Origin: Streptomyces abyssomicinicus
Lineage (GTDB): Bacteria > Actinomycetota > Actinomycetes > Streptomycetales > Streptomycetaceae
Direction of reading: 5' to 3'
DNA length: 64,000 bases
Assembly: GCF_008974245.1 (NCBI RefSeq)
Contig: NZ_BBZI01000016.1
Coordinates: 25,290 to 89,289, forward strand
The position numbers and the translations under genes were made by a program. Of this stretch, positions 16,814 through 26,154 are shown in pieces. Numbering within the stretch: position 1 is the first letter of the stretch; every line of letters starts with the position of its first letter. Under the pieces are notes generated by a model. That model did not search any database. It saw only the letters and a program-made list of their open reading frames with translations, and was not told the origin of the DNA.

Positions 16814-17590
16814 ATGACCTCCCATGCGAGAACGACCTCTCAGGAGTGGGCCGGGGCGGTCCGGCGCCGGATCGGACTCGGCAGGCCGCTGCCGTTGGGC
16901 GGGCCGCGGGACGGCCTGTGGATCGCCGCGCGGCCCGCCGAGACCGAGCTGCGGCGGGCCGCACGGTCGGTGCGGGGGATCCGCCTGCGGGCACTGCGGG
17001 TCGGGCCGCGGGACCCGTCCACCGGGCGTGCCGCGCCGCCCGCCCCGGAGGCCGCGGTGGCGCCGGGTCCGTTGCGGGTGGAGGCGGCCTTCGCGGCGGT
17101 GGGCGGGGAGCCGGTGACGGAGGCCGCGCGACGGCTGCGCGAGGCGGTCACCGAGGCGGCCGGGGAGCTGGGGCTGGCCGTCGAGGCGATCGATCTGGAG
17201 GTGACGGATCTTCTCCTCGGCGAGGACGCCCGTTCGGGTGACGACCTGGAGGAGGACGAGGAGGACCTGCCCGCCGGTCCCCCTGGCCCGTCGCGGCCCG
17301 CCGGGGACCACTCGGCGCCGGCGGGCGGTGACGAGGCGCTGGCCGAGGCGGCGGTGCGGGCGGTCCACGGCGTGCTGGACCTGCGCGGGATGCCGGTGGT
17401 CCCCGGAGGGCCGCCGCGGCGGGGACTGCACCTGTCCCGGGAGGCGGCGACCGGCCGGACCCTGGTCCGGGTGGACGTGGCGGTGAGCGGGGCGCGGCGG
17501 CCGCTGGAGGTGGCACGGGACGTGCGGGAGGCCGTGACGGCGGCGCTGCCGGAGGCCTCGGTGGCGGTACTGGTCACCGCCGTCGAGTAG
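16814..17590 (+). CDS. Double Asp23-like protein, divergent from the Asp23 operon
   Basis: This 258-residue protein has no obvious named domain, but two segments share the Asp23 pattern: residues about 75-135 (LRVEAAFAAV, EAVTEAAGELGL, AIDLEVTDLL) and about 200-258 (LVRVDVAVSG, EVARDVREAVTAALPE, VAVLVTAVE). They are separated by an acidic Glu/Asp stretch and a Pro-rich linker. I read it as a fused, diverged Asp23 tandem that belongs with the neighbouring operon. ATG 16814 has a GGTGGAGGA ribosome binding site. It is sometimes labelled P10-like in Streptomyces genomes, a label that says nothing about function. Confidence 0.7.
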   Translation: MTSHARTTSQEWAGAVRRRIGLGRPLPLGGPRDGLWIAARPAETELRRAARSVRGIRLRALRVGPRDPSTGRAAPPAPEAAVAPGPLRVEAAFAAVGGEPVTEAARRLREAVTEAAGELGLAVEAIDLEVTDLLLGEDARSGDDLEEDEEDLPAGPPGPSRPAGDHSAPAGGDEALAEAAVRAVHGVLDLRGMPVVPGGPPRRGLHLSREAATGRTLVRVDVAVSGARRPLEVARDVREAVTAALPEASVAVLVTAVE

Positions 17591-17662
17591 TCCGCGCCGT
17601 GCCGGTGCGGCCGGCGGTGGCACGACCCGGCGGCGGGCAGCGGCGCGGCCCGGCGGCGGGCG

Positions 17663-17729
17663 GCAGCGGGCAGCGGCAGGACTGCGGCAGCGGCAGGACT
17701 GCGGCAGCGGCAGCGGCAGCGGCAGCGGG
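17663..17729. repeat. GCGGCA short tandem repeat array
   Basis: Between the double Asp23-like gene and a terminator, the hexamer GCGGCA and the 17-mer GCGGCAGCGGCAGGACT recur in tandem. It does not code for a protein and looks like slippage-prone intergenic sequence. Confidence 0.7.
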
Positions 17730-17739
17730 GCCGGGTACG

Positions 17740-17782
17740 CCGAAGGGCCCGGCGGGGAGAGGTTCTCCGCCGGGCCCTTCGG
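17740..17782. terminator. Terminator between the Asp23-like and membrane protein genes
   Basis: A perfect 16-bp stem (17740-17755 with 17767-17782) around an 11-base loop lies between converging genes and may act in both directions. Confidence 0.8.
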
Positions 17783-17850
17783 ACGCGATGGCCATGGGTC
17801 CCGCCCGCTCCCGCCCCCGTCCCGCCGGGGCAGGCCGAGGACGGGACGGG

Positions 17851-18072
17851 TCAGGCGACGATCAGGTAGATGCCGAACGCCACCGCCGCCGCGCAGGCGG
17901 CGAAGCAGAGGTAGGCGCCGGTGACCGCGAGCGGGGCCGAGCCGCCGGTGCGGGCCGCCTTCTCCTTCTGGGAGAGGCCGGCGATGCCGAGGGTGAACAG
18001 GCCCACCAGGAGAACCGTGGCCACGAGGCTGACCCCGAAGACGGAGCCGAGAGCCGCCCAGTCGATCTTCAT
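17851..18072 (-). CDS. Small two-helix membrane protein downstream of pit
   Basis: The 73-residue protein has helices at about residues 9-32 and 47-70, joined by a basic loop (SQKEKAARTGG). It follows the phosphate transporter gene by 42 bases on the same strand, with an AGGAAGAG ribosome binding site, so it is probably cotranscribed. A small membrane protein in this position may assist the transporter, but that is inference from position only. Confidence 0.75.
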   Translation of the reverse strand: MKIDWAALGSVFGVSLVATVLLVGLFTLGIAGLSQKEKAARTGGSAPLAVTGAYLCFAACAAAVAFGIYLIVA

Positions 18073-18114
18073 GCTGCTTCTCTTCCTACTTCGTTGCGGG
18101 TGCGCTAGGGGGCG

Positions 18115-19368
18115 TCAGACCTTGGCGGCCGTGGTCACGGGCTTCTCGCCGGCCGCGGCCGGCGACCCGATGGCCTGGGAGGGCATCACGCGGTCCAGCT
18201 CCTCCTCGAGCGCCACGGTCGGGGGCGGCGTGACCGCGGCGACGGCGTCGGCGACGACCCCGTCCTCCTCGACGTGGTTCACGTTGGTGTGGTCGACGAC
18301 CTCACGGCGGGAGAGCAGCCAGATGGCGAGGCTGGAGCCCACGAGGAAGACCGCCACGAGCACGGTGCCCCAGGTGCCCTGCTGCGTCACGTACTCGGCG
18401 CCGGCGGCGACCAGCGCGGCGGCCGGCAGCGTCAGCAGCCAGGCGACCAGCATCCGGCCGGCGGTGGACCAGCGGACCACGCCGCCCTTGCGGCCGAGGC
18501 CGGCGCCCATCACGGCGCCCGAGACGGAGTGGGTGGTGGAGAGCGAGAAGCCCAGGTGCGAGGAGGCCAGGATGACGGTGGCCGCGGAGGTCTGGGCGGC
18601 GAAGCCCTGCTGCGGCTGGAGGTCGGTCAGGCCCTTGCCCATGGTGCGGATGATGCGCCAGCCGCCGAGGTAGGTGCCGAGCGCGATGGCCAGACCCGCG
18701 GAGGCGATGACCCAGACCGGCGGGTCGGAGTCCGGGACGAGGACGCCACCGGTGACCAGGGCCAGGGTGATGACACCCATGGTCTTCTGCGCGTCGTTGG
18801 TGCCGTGGGCGAGGGAGACCAGGGCCGCGGAGGCGATCTGGCCGGCGCGGTAGCCCTTCTTGGCGGTCTGCTCCTCGGTCTTCGAGCCGAGCTTGTAGGT
18901 GATCCGCGCGCCGACCGTGGCGGCGATGCCGGCCACCAGCGGGGCGGCGAGGGCCGGGATCAGCACGTTGGTGATCAGCGTGCCGCCGTGCACCGCGCCG
19001 AAACCGGCGGAGGCGACGGTGGCGCCCAGGAGACCGCCCATGAGGGCGTGGGAGGAGCTGGAAGGCAGGCCGACCAGCCAGGTCAGCAGGTTCCAGAGAA
19101 TGGCACCCACCAAGGCCGCGAAGATCACCTCGGGCTGGATCCCCGACTCGTCGACGAGTCCCTTGGAGATCGTGTTGGCGACCTCCACGGAGAGGAAAGC
19201 ACCCACAAGGTTCAGCACGGCGGACATCGCCACGGCGATCTTCGGCTTCATCGCGCCGGTGGAGATCGTGGTGGCCATGGCGTTGGCGGTGTCGTGGAAA
19301 CCGTTCGTGAAATCGAACGCGAGAGCGGTGATCACCACAATCGCGAGGATCAGCGAGAAGCTTTCCAT
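18115..19368 (-). CDS. pitH2: PiT-family low-affinity inorganic phosphate transporter
   Basis: The 417-residue membrane protein has the duplicated PiT signatures: FDFTNGFHDTANAMATTI near the N-terminus and SLAHGTNDAQKTMGVI in the middle, plus LPSSSSHALMGGLLG and STTHSVSGAVMGAG. PiT proteins take up metal-phosphate by proton symport. Upstream there are two 11-base-spaced GTTCACC repeats, the PhoP box of Streptomyces. In S. coelicolor a PhoP-controlled PiT gene, pitH2, lies in the same chromosomal neighbourhood as ectABCD, which is why I use this name. The ATG at 19368 begins the first helix. Confidence 0.92.
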   Translation of the reverse strand: MESFSLILAIVVITALAFDFTNGFHDTANAMATTISTGAMKPKIAVAMSAVLNLVGAFLSVEVANTISKGLVDESGIQPEVIFAALVGAILWNLLTWLVGLPSSSSHALMGGLLGATVASAGFGAVHGGTLITNVLIPALAAPLVAGIAATVGARITYKLGSKTEEQTAKKGYRAGQIASAALVSLAHGTNDAQKTMGVITLALVTGGVLVPDSDPPVWVIASAGLAIALGTYLGGWRIIRTMGKGLTDLQPQQGFAAQTSAATVILASSHLGFSLSTTHSVSGAVMGAGLGRKGGVVRWSTAGRMLVAWLLTLPAAALVAAGAEYVTQQGTWGTVLVAVFLVGSSLAIWLLSRREVVDHTNVNHVEEDGVVADAVAAVTPPPTVALEEELDRVMPSQAIGSPAAAGEKPVTTAAKV

Positions 19369-19419
19369 TTACCCAGGCAATCGTTCGACGTCATTGGCGA
19401 TTCGAACGTAGGTAACCAT

Positions 19420-19437
19420 GGTGAACGGAAGGTGAAC
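19420..19437 (-). promoter_or_regulatory. PHO box (PhoP direct repeats) upstream of pit
   Basis: On the minus strand GTTCACC occurs twice, at 19437-19431 and 19426-19420, exactly 11 bases apart. This is the PhoP direct-repeat unit of Streptomyces in perfect form. It lies 52-69 bases before the pit start codon. Confidence 0.85.
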
Positions 19438-19518
19438 TGACGCCCTACATGCGGTTTACGGTCACCCATGCGGACCCCACGGCGGCTCCGGGCCGGAGGG
19501 GCGGGAAGCTCGCAGAAC

Positions 19519-19534
19519 TTGTCGATTTGTCGAT
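19519..19534. repeat. Perfect tandem TTGTCGAT repeat upstream of the aldolase gene
   Basis: TTGTCGAT occurs twice without spacing in the pit/aldolase intergenic region, about 130 bases before the aldolase start. It may be a direct-repeat operator; no regulator can be named. Confidence 0.4.
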
Positions 19535-19659
19535 ACAACCTGGTCAGCACGGCACCCTCGACCCGGCGGCCGGACAACGGCGCCGACGGCGGGGCAGGCG
19601 CCGGGATGATCCTTGTCACTCCGTGGCCGACGGCCGGCCGGGGTGGCAGGATCCCGCAC

Positions 19660-20337
19660 ATGCGGGACACGGAACCGGCGAGCATACCGGACGAAACCGG
19701 CGGGGCGTGGCGGCGGCTGGTGGCCACCGCCCGGCGCACCCACGACGAAGGGCTGGTGGTCGGCACCTCGGGCAACGTCTCGGTACGGGTGGGCGACACG
19801 GTGCTGGTGACGCCCTCAGGGGTGCCGTACGACCGGCTGGGGCCGCGGGACCTGGTCGGCGTGGGGCTGGACGGGCGGCGGCTGCTGGGGACCGCGGAGC
19901 CGACCAGCGAACTGCCGCTGCACCTGGCGGTCTACCGCGCCACCGACGCGCGGGCCGTGGTGCACACCCACGCCGTGCACGCGACCGCCGTCTCCACGCT
20001 GGTCGACGAGCTCCCGCCGGTCCACTACATGACCGCCGCGCTCGGCGGCCCTGTGCGGGTCGCCCCGTACGCGGGCTACGGCACCCCCGAGCTGGCCGGG
20101 GCCGCGCTCGCCGCCCTGGAGGGCCGCTCCGCCTGCCTGCTGCGCAACCACGGGACGGTCGCGTACGGCGAGGACCTGGACCAGGCCTACGACCGGACCG
20201 CCCAGCTGGAGTGGATGTGCCGGCTGTGGCTCCTCGCCTCCTCCGTCCCCGGCCGCTCCCCCACGCTGCTCACCACCGGACAGCTCGCCGAGACCGCCGA
20301 CCGCCTGCGCCACTACGGCCGCCGCGCCGGGAGCTGA
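19660..20337 (+). CDS. Class II aldolase/adducin-family protein
   Basis: The 225-residue protein resembles L-fuculose- and L-ribulose-phosphate-processing enzymes. It has the phosphate-site segment GTSGNVSVR near residue 30, the zinc ligands HTHAVHA near 103-109 and RNHG near 164. Such enzymes make or break a C-C bond next to a phosphorylated hydroxyketone, or epimerise pentose phosphates. The sugar cannot be told from sequence, and no sugar kinase or isomerase is adjacent. ATG 19660 has the site GGCAGGAT; the longer frame to 19468 covers regulatory sequence and is not coding. Confidence 0.87.
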   Translation: MRDTEPASIPDETGGAWRRLVATARRTHDEGLVVGTSGNVSVRVGDTVLVTPSGVPYDRLGPRDLVGVGLDGRRLLGTAEPTSELPLHLAVYRATDARAVVHTHAVHATAVSTLVDELPPVHYMTAALGGPVRVAPYAGYGTPELAGAALAALEGRSACLLRNHGTVAYGEDLDQAYDRTAQLEWMCRLWLLASSVPGRSPTLLTTGQLAETADRLRHYGRRAGS

Positions 20338-20447
20338 CGCACCGGGGCTGACACCGCCGGGACGGGGAACACGTGCCCTGCAGGGAGCCCGGTCGCCGGG
20401 CCGCGGCTCCGGTGGCGAGGACAGGGGAGCCCCTTGAAACTGGTCGG

Positions 20448-21683
20448 GTGCGCACAGTGAACTTCAGGACGGGGCACGTGAGGGCGGGCGCCCGGCGGGC
20501 GAGCGGCCTGCGGGCCGGCGGCCTGCGAGCAAGCGGTCTGCGGACGGGCGGTCTGCGGGCGGGCGGTATCAAGGCCGCGACCGTCACGGCGGTCGCGGGC
20601 GCGGCGGCGGTGGCCGCCGGGCGGCTCGCGGGCGACGCGGCGCTCAAGACACCCCCGGACCGCCCGCTGCCCACGGAGCCCCACCTCACCGTGCACGACG
20701 TCGGCGCGGACTGGATCAGCCTCACCCGCGACCTGGCGGCCCTCCGCCCGGGGGTCTACGGACTCACCGGGAAGGACCACGGGGACGGCGGCCCGCACGC
20801 CGTGGTCGGACCGGTCCGCGAGGACCTCCCGCACCCCGCCGACGCGGTGGTCCGCCGCCTGGAGCGCGTCACCCGGGGGACCTTCCGGCGCGGCGACCGG
20901 GTGTGGCTCACCCCCTCGCTGCGCGTCGGCAACCCGGTGACCGCCCTGGACCTGACCTACGCCGACGTCGAGGTCCCGGGCGAACTGGGTCTGCTGCCCG
21001 CATGGTTCCTGCCGGGCCGGCGCTCCACCTGGGTGATCGCCGCGCACGGCCTGGGATCCTCCCGCGAGCAGGTCCTCAACCTGCTCCCCTTCTTCCACGA
21101 CCAGGCCTTCGCGGTGCTGGCCCTCGCCCACCGGGGCGACCCGGACGCGCCCCGCTCCCCGGACCGCCGCTTCCACTTCGGCGAGACCGAGTGGCGGGAC
21201 CTGGACGCCGCCATCCGCTACGCCGTCCGCTACGGAGCCCGCCGGGTGGTGCTCCTCGGCTGGTCCGCCGGCGCCACCATGGCCCTGCGCGCCGCCCAGC
21301 GCTCCGGGCTGCGGAGCCGGATCGCCGGACTGGTGCTGGACTCCCCGGTGCTGGACTGGGAGGCCACCGCACGCACCCTCGCCACCGCCCGCGGAGTGCC
21401 CCGGGCGCTGCTGCCGCTCGCGGTGCGCGCCGCGCGCGGCCGGCTCCAGGCGCACGAGGATTCCGCCTTCGACGACCCCGAGCCGCTGCGGACCCCGACG
21501 CTGATCCTGCACGGACCGGACGACGAGGTGGCGTCCTGGGAGCTGTCGCGCGGCCTGGCGGACCGGCTCCCCCGTCTGGTCACCCTCCGGACCTTCCGCG
21601 GCGCCCCTCACGCCGCCATGTGGAACAGCGACCCGACGCGCTACGAGGAGGCCCTACGCCGCTTCCTCACCCCCTTCATGTGA
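20448..21683 (+). CDS. Alpha/beta hydrolase with repeat-bearing N-terminus
   Basis: The roughly 411-residue protein has a hydrolase domain from about residue 180. The oxyanion segment is AAHGLGSSREQ, the nucleophile elbow GWSAGATM, the acid HGPDDE and the histidine GAPHAAMW, giving a complete Ser-Asp-His triad. The 160 residues before it are less typical. Residues 19-43 are five tandem pentads of the type (S/G)GLR(A/T), encoded by 15-base repeats, just before a hydrophobic segment. Substrate is unknown; it may be membrane-tethered. The start is uncertain: GTG 20448, 20457 and 20478 are all possible. Confidence 0.82.
   Translation: MRTVNFRTGHVRAGARRASGLRAGGLRASGLRTGGLRAGGIKAATVTAVAGAAAVAAGRLAGDAALKTPPDRPLPTEPHLTVHDVGADWISLTRDLAALRPGVYGLTGKDHGDGGPHAVVGPVREDLPHPADAVVRRLERVTRGTFRRGDRVWLTPSLRVGNPVTALDLTYADVEVPGELGLLPAWFLPGRRSTWVIAAHGLGSSREQVLNLLPFFHDQAFAVLALAHRGDPDAPRSPDRRFHFGETEWRDLDAAIRYAVRYGARRVVLLGWSAGATMALRAAQRSGLRSRIAGLVLDSPVLDWEATARTLATARGVPRALLPLAVRAARGRLQAHEDSAFDDPEPLRTPTLILHGPDDEVASWELSRGLADRLPRLVTLRTFRGAPHAAMWNSDPTRYEEALRRFLTPFM
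20502..20576 (+). repeat. 15-bp coding tandem repeat, five units
   Basis: Five consecutive 15-base units encode the pentads SGLRA, GGLRA, SGLRT, GGLRA and GGIKA at the N-terminus of the alpha/beta hydrolase. Unit number may vary between strains. Confidence 0.7.
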
Positions 21684-21772
21684 CCACCCCGGAGGCCTTC
21701 CGAGGCCCCGTTCCGAAGGCCGGGCGGGGGTTCCGTTTGGGTTTTCGGTCCCCCACCCGAGAGACTGCCCCC

Positions 21773-23230
21773 GTGACGTCCCGTATTCCGCGCGACTCCA
21801 GGCTTCGACTCGTCCGTACCCGACCCCTGGCCGCCGCCCCCCGAGTGACGGACCAGCGGCGTGCCCCCAGGCCGGCACCCCGACCACCGGAGGGCACGCC
21901 GGCCCGGTCCGCACTGGCCGCCATGGCACGCACCCGGCTGGCCGACGCGGTCCGCGTGGCCCGCTGGGCCGACGGGGCCTTGGGCCCCGGCACCCAGGGC
22001 GGAACCCCCGACGGCAAGGGCACCCTCTCCGACCGGACCGCCGCCCGCGCCGCCGGCGAACTGGGCCTGACCACCGAGCAGGTCCGCTCCGACTGGGACA
22101 TCGCCCGGCTGGCCGGCCTGGTCGAGGTGCACGGCGCCGACGCCCGCCCCGGCTGGCGGCTGCGCGCCTGGGACCGCGACGACAGCGCCGTGCTCCGGGG
22201 CTGGGTGGCCCTGTTCGACGCCTGGTCCCTGGCCTGTCCGGAACCCGGCGGGCAGGAGCCGTCGGCGGTCGCCGACACCGTCTCCGCGATGCCCCAGGTC
22301 CTCTCCTTCCTCCAGTTGTCGGCCGGTCCGGTCCCGGTGGAGCAGCTCCTCGACCTGCTCGGCCAGCGCGTCACCGAACTGCGCACCGAGCGCTGCGAGG
22401 TGCCCTACGCCCCGGCCGCCGAGGCCGGCCCGACGGAACCCTCCGCTGCGCCGCCGCGGCCGGAGGACCGGCGGGCGGCGGAGCCCGTCACCCCGGGTGA
22501 GCTCGCCCCTCTGCTGGACTGGGCACTGGGCGCGCTGGCCGGTGTCGGCGCCCTGGAGCTGGACGACGAGCCGCAGGGCGGCCAGGCCACCCTCACCCCG
22601 CTCGGCAGCTGGGCGGTCTGGGTCAAGCTGGAGCAGATCTGCGTGGCCGCGCAGAGCCCCGCCGGCAACATCGAGCAGGCCGCCGAGGACATGCTCCGCG
22701 GCTGCGCCCGGCTGCGCCCCAACGCCGCCCGCGCCGAGTACCAGGCGTGGCTGGCCGCCCGCCCGGTGGGCCGCGCGGTGACCGAACTGCTGGCCGCCGC
22801 CCGCGGCGAGGACGCCCTGCTGCGCGGGCTCGCCTTCGAGGCGCTGAGGGTGGTCGGCGCGCCGGCCGAGGCCGGGGTACGCGCCGCGGCCTCCGAGGCG
22901 ACGCTGCGGCCGTACGCGCTGCTGTGGCTCGCCGAGCACGACGGCGCCGACCCCGAGGACGCGCACGAGGCGCTCACCCGGGACGAGGCGACCTGGCTCT
23001 GGGTGGACACCGCGGCGGCCGTCGCCGACCACGGCGAGGGGCCCATGCTGGTGCGCCACCTGGAGTCCGCGATGCAGGCGACCGTGCCCCAGCTGCTCCA
23101 GGAGGTGCGCGCCGTCGGCCACCCGCGGACCGTGCAGGTGCTGGTGGCGCTGGCCGCGGCGCACCCCGACCCGGCGCTGGCCAAGGCCGTGCGCAGGGCC
23201 GCCTTCCAGGTGCACACCGGGGGCGGGTGA
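21773..23230 (+). CDS. Large soluble orphan protein, paralogue of the gene at 43.2-44.7 kb
   Basis: I do not recognise a named domain in this roughly 485-residue protein. It is all-alpha in character. It starts with a winged-helix-like segment (LSDRTAARAAGELGLTTEQ, then RLAGLVEV), continues through a middle region with LTPLGSWAVW, and ends with HEAT-like helices (LLWLAEHDGAD, VLVALAAAHPDPALAKAVRRAAF). The same succession, including the LTPLG turn, the WLAEHGAAD motif and the HPDxxVAKxxRKAA ending, occurs in the protein encoded at 43200-44717. GTG 21773 is a tentative start. Confidence 0.72.
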   Translation: MTSRIPRDSRLRLVRTRPLAAAPRVTDQRRAPRPAPRPPEGTPARSALAAMARTRLADAVRVARWADGALGPGTQGGTPDGKGTLSDRTAARAAGELGLTTEQVRSDWDIARLAGLVEVHGADARPGWRLRAWDRDDSAVLRGWVALFDAWSLACPEPGGQEPSAVADTVSAMPQVLSFLQLSAGPVPVEQLLDLLGQRVTELRTERCEVPYAPAAEAGPTEPSAAPPRPEDRRAAEPVTPGELAPLLDWALGALAGVGALELDDEPQGGQATLTPLGSWAVWVKLEQICVAAQSPAGNIEQAAEDMLRGCARLRPNAARAEYQAWLAARPVGRAVTELLAAARGEDALLRGLAFEALRVVGAPAEAGVRAAASEATLRPYALLWLAEHDGADPEDAHEALTRDEATWLWVDTAAAVADHGEGPMLVRHLESAMQATVPQLLQEVRAVGHPRTVQVLVALAAAHPDPALAKAVRRAAFQVHTGGG

Positions 23231-23234
23231 CGCG

Positions 23235-23651
23235 TCAGGCCGGTATCTCGGGGGCGTACGTGCCGAAGCACCACACGTTGCCCTCGAGGTCCCTGGCCAT
23301 GTAGTCCCGCGAGCCGTAGTCCTGGTCGGCCGGCGCCATGAGGATCTCCACCCCGTGCCGCACCGCGCGGGCGTGGTGTGCGTCGACGTCCTCGACCGCC
23401 ACGTAGACCCCGGCCGGCCCGGCCCCGCTCATGGCGCGGGCGAACACCCCGCGGCCGCTGTCCTGCGAGCCGAGCATCACCACGCCGCCGCCCTGCGTCA
23501 GCTCGGCGTGCGCCACCGTGCCGTTCTCGCCCTCGTAGAGGGCGAGTTCCCGGAAGCCCAGGCCCTCGGTCAGCTGCCGGACCGCCGCCCTGGCGTCGGC
23601 GTACAGCAGCGTCGGGCACAGGCCCGCGCGTCCGTTCCGCGCATCCGTCAT
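23235..23651 (-). CDS. VOC-superfamily (glyoxalase/bleomycin-resistance-like) protein
   Basis: The 138-residue protein has two beta-alpha-beta-beta-beta modules. The N-terminal one reads LCPTLLYADARAAVRQLTEGLGF and the C-terminal one holds DYGSRDYMARDLEGNVWCFGTY. This is the shape of dioxygenase-like VOC proteins of the PhnB/YdeO type, whose members bind small molecules or metals; no specific substrate is indicated. ATG 23651 has a GGTGGGAG ribosome binding site. Its promoter region is shared with the divergent leader ORF and ABC-F gene. Confidence 0.85.
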   Translation of the reverse strand: MTDARNGRAGLCPTLLYADARAAVRQLTEGLGFRELALYEGENGTVAHAELTQGGGVVMLGSQDSGRGVFARAMSGAGPAGVYVAVEDVDAHHARAVRHGVEILMAPADQDYGSRDYMARDLEGNVWCFGTYAPEIPA

Positions 23652-23788
23652 CGCTCCCACCTTCTCCTTCTCGTGCTTGCCTCGCACTTGCCTCGCGTTC
23701 GTCCGTATCGCCTGATCTGTGACCTGTTGCCCAGTCTTGCACCAGGGTCCGACAACGCACGCCGGAGAGAGTGCTTGCATACGCCCGC

Positions 23789-23794
23789 TAGACT
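23789..23794 (+). promoter_or_regulatory. -10 element of the leader ORF / ABC-F transcript
   Basis: TAGACT matches TANNNT and ends 6 bases before the ATG at 23801, placing transcription start on or beside that ATG. Confidence 0.55.
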
Positions 23795-23800
23795 TTCGGC

Positions 23801-23824
23801 ATGGCCTTTCTCCTCGCGCATTAG
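23801..23824 (+). CDS. Seven-codon leaderless leader ORF upstream of the ABC-F gene
   Basis: ATG at 23801 opens a complete short frame, Met-Ala-Phe-Leu-Leu-Ala-His-stop, ending at TAG 23824. It begins six bases after the -10 box, so it would be translated from a leaderless mRNA. The main ABC-F start follows 58 bases later with its own GGAG site. Short ORFs of this kind control antibiotic-responsive ABC-F and resistance genes by ribosome stalling. Here the role is inferred from position; a weak hairpin (GACGG at 23824-23828 with a downstream CCGTC) lies between the two frames. Confidence 0.5.
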   Translation: MAFLLAH

Positions 23825-23882
23825 ACGGCGGTACGCCTCCGCGAAGACCGTCCGCCCTCATCCCACGCCCTGGAGTCTGTCC

Positions 23883-25481
<1,599 letters not shown>

Positions 25482-25565
25482 CCCGTATTGGATCATTCGG
25501 ACGATCCCTGGTCCTTCATCTGTGTGAGAACTCCTGGTCCCCAGGTGTGTCCTGCATGGAATTCC

Positions 25566-25598
25566 CGGCCGGGCCTCCCTTTCACGGAGGCCCGGCCG
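25566..25598 (+). terminator. Terminator after the ABC-F gene
   Basis: A perfect 13-bp stem (25566-25578 with 25586-25598) closes a 7-base loop, 84 bases past the stop codon. Confidence 0.85.
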
Positions 25599-25800
25599 CC
25601 TCGCGTCCATGACCTGCTGGTTCGTCCTGAATACCGCTCAGCTGTGCGGGTACCGGTCGACGGAACAAGGCATTCCGATTGTGCGCACGCACTCCTGTCG
25701 TCAAAAGCCGGTCTCACGGACCTTGCCGAATGGGTGGCCAGGACGGCGGGGAGGGGTGATCATGAGAGGACCAGAGCGCACTTCCCACGAGGAGGCACGG

Positions 25801-26019
25801 GTGGCCGAGACTCTGAAGAAGGGCAGCCGGGTGACCGGCCCCGCGCGCGACAAGCTCGCGGCAGACCTGAAGAAGAAGTACGACTCCGGTGCGAGCATCC
25901 GGGCACTGGCCGAGGAGACCGGCCGCTCGTATGGCTTCGTGCACCGGATGCTCAGCGAGTCGGGCGTCACGCTGCGTGGGCGTGGCGGGGCGACGCGCGG
26001 CAAGAAGGCATCCGCCTGA
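25801..26019 (+). CDS. Small helix-turn-helix DNA-binding protein
   Basis: The 72-residue basic protein carries one HTH: YDSGASIRALAEETGRSYGFVHRMLSESG (residues about 25-53), with the pattern of a Trp-repressor or resolvase-type motif, followed by a Gly/Arg/Lys tail. GTG 25801 has a strong GAGGAGG ribosome binding site. An in-frame ATG at 25762 with a GGGAGGGG site is a real alternative that would add 13 residues. It has its own terminator and no obvious target gene, so it may be a nucleoid-type or global regulator. Confidence 0.85.
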   Translation: MAETLKKGSRVTGPARDKLAADLKKKYDSGASIRALAEETGRSYGFVHRMLSESGVTLRGRGGATRGKKASA

Positions 26020-26052
26020 GGCCGGGCAGCCGTCGACTCCGATGAACGGCGG

Positions 26053-26084
26053 CCACCCGGTCGGTCCCCCGACCGGCCGGGTGG
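26053..26084 (+). terminator. Terminator after the small HTH gene
   Basis: A 14-bp stem with one G-U pair (26053-26066 with 26071-26084) and a CCCC loop follows the gene by 34 bases. Confidence 0.8.
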
Positions 26085-26154
26085 TTACTGTGCAGTCACT
26101 TACCGGCGCGTCTCACGGGGACGCGTCGGCCGACCGCACCCATTCGGAGGCGTC

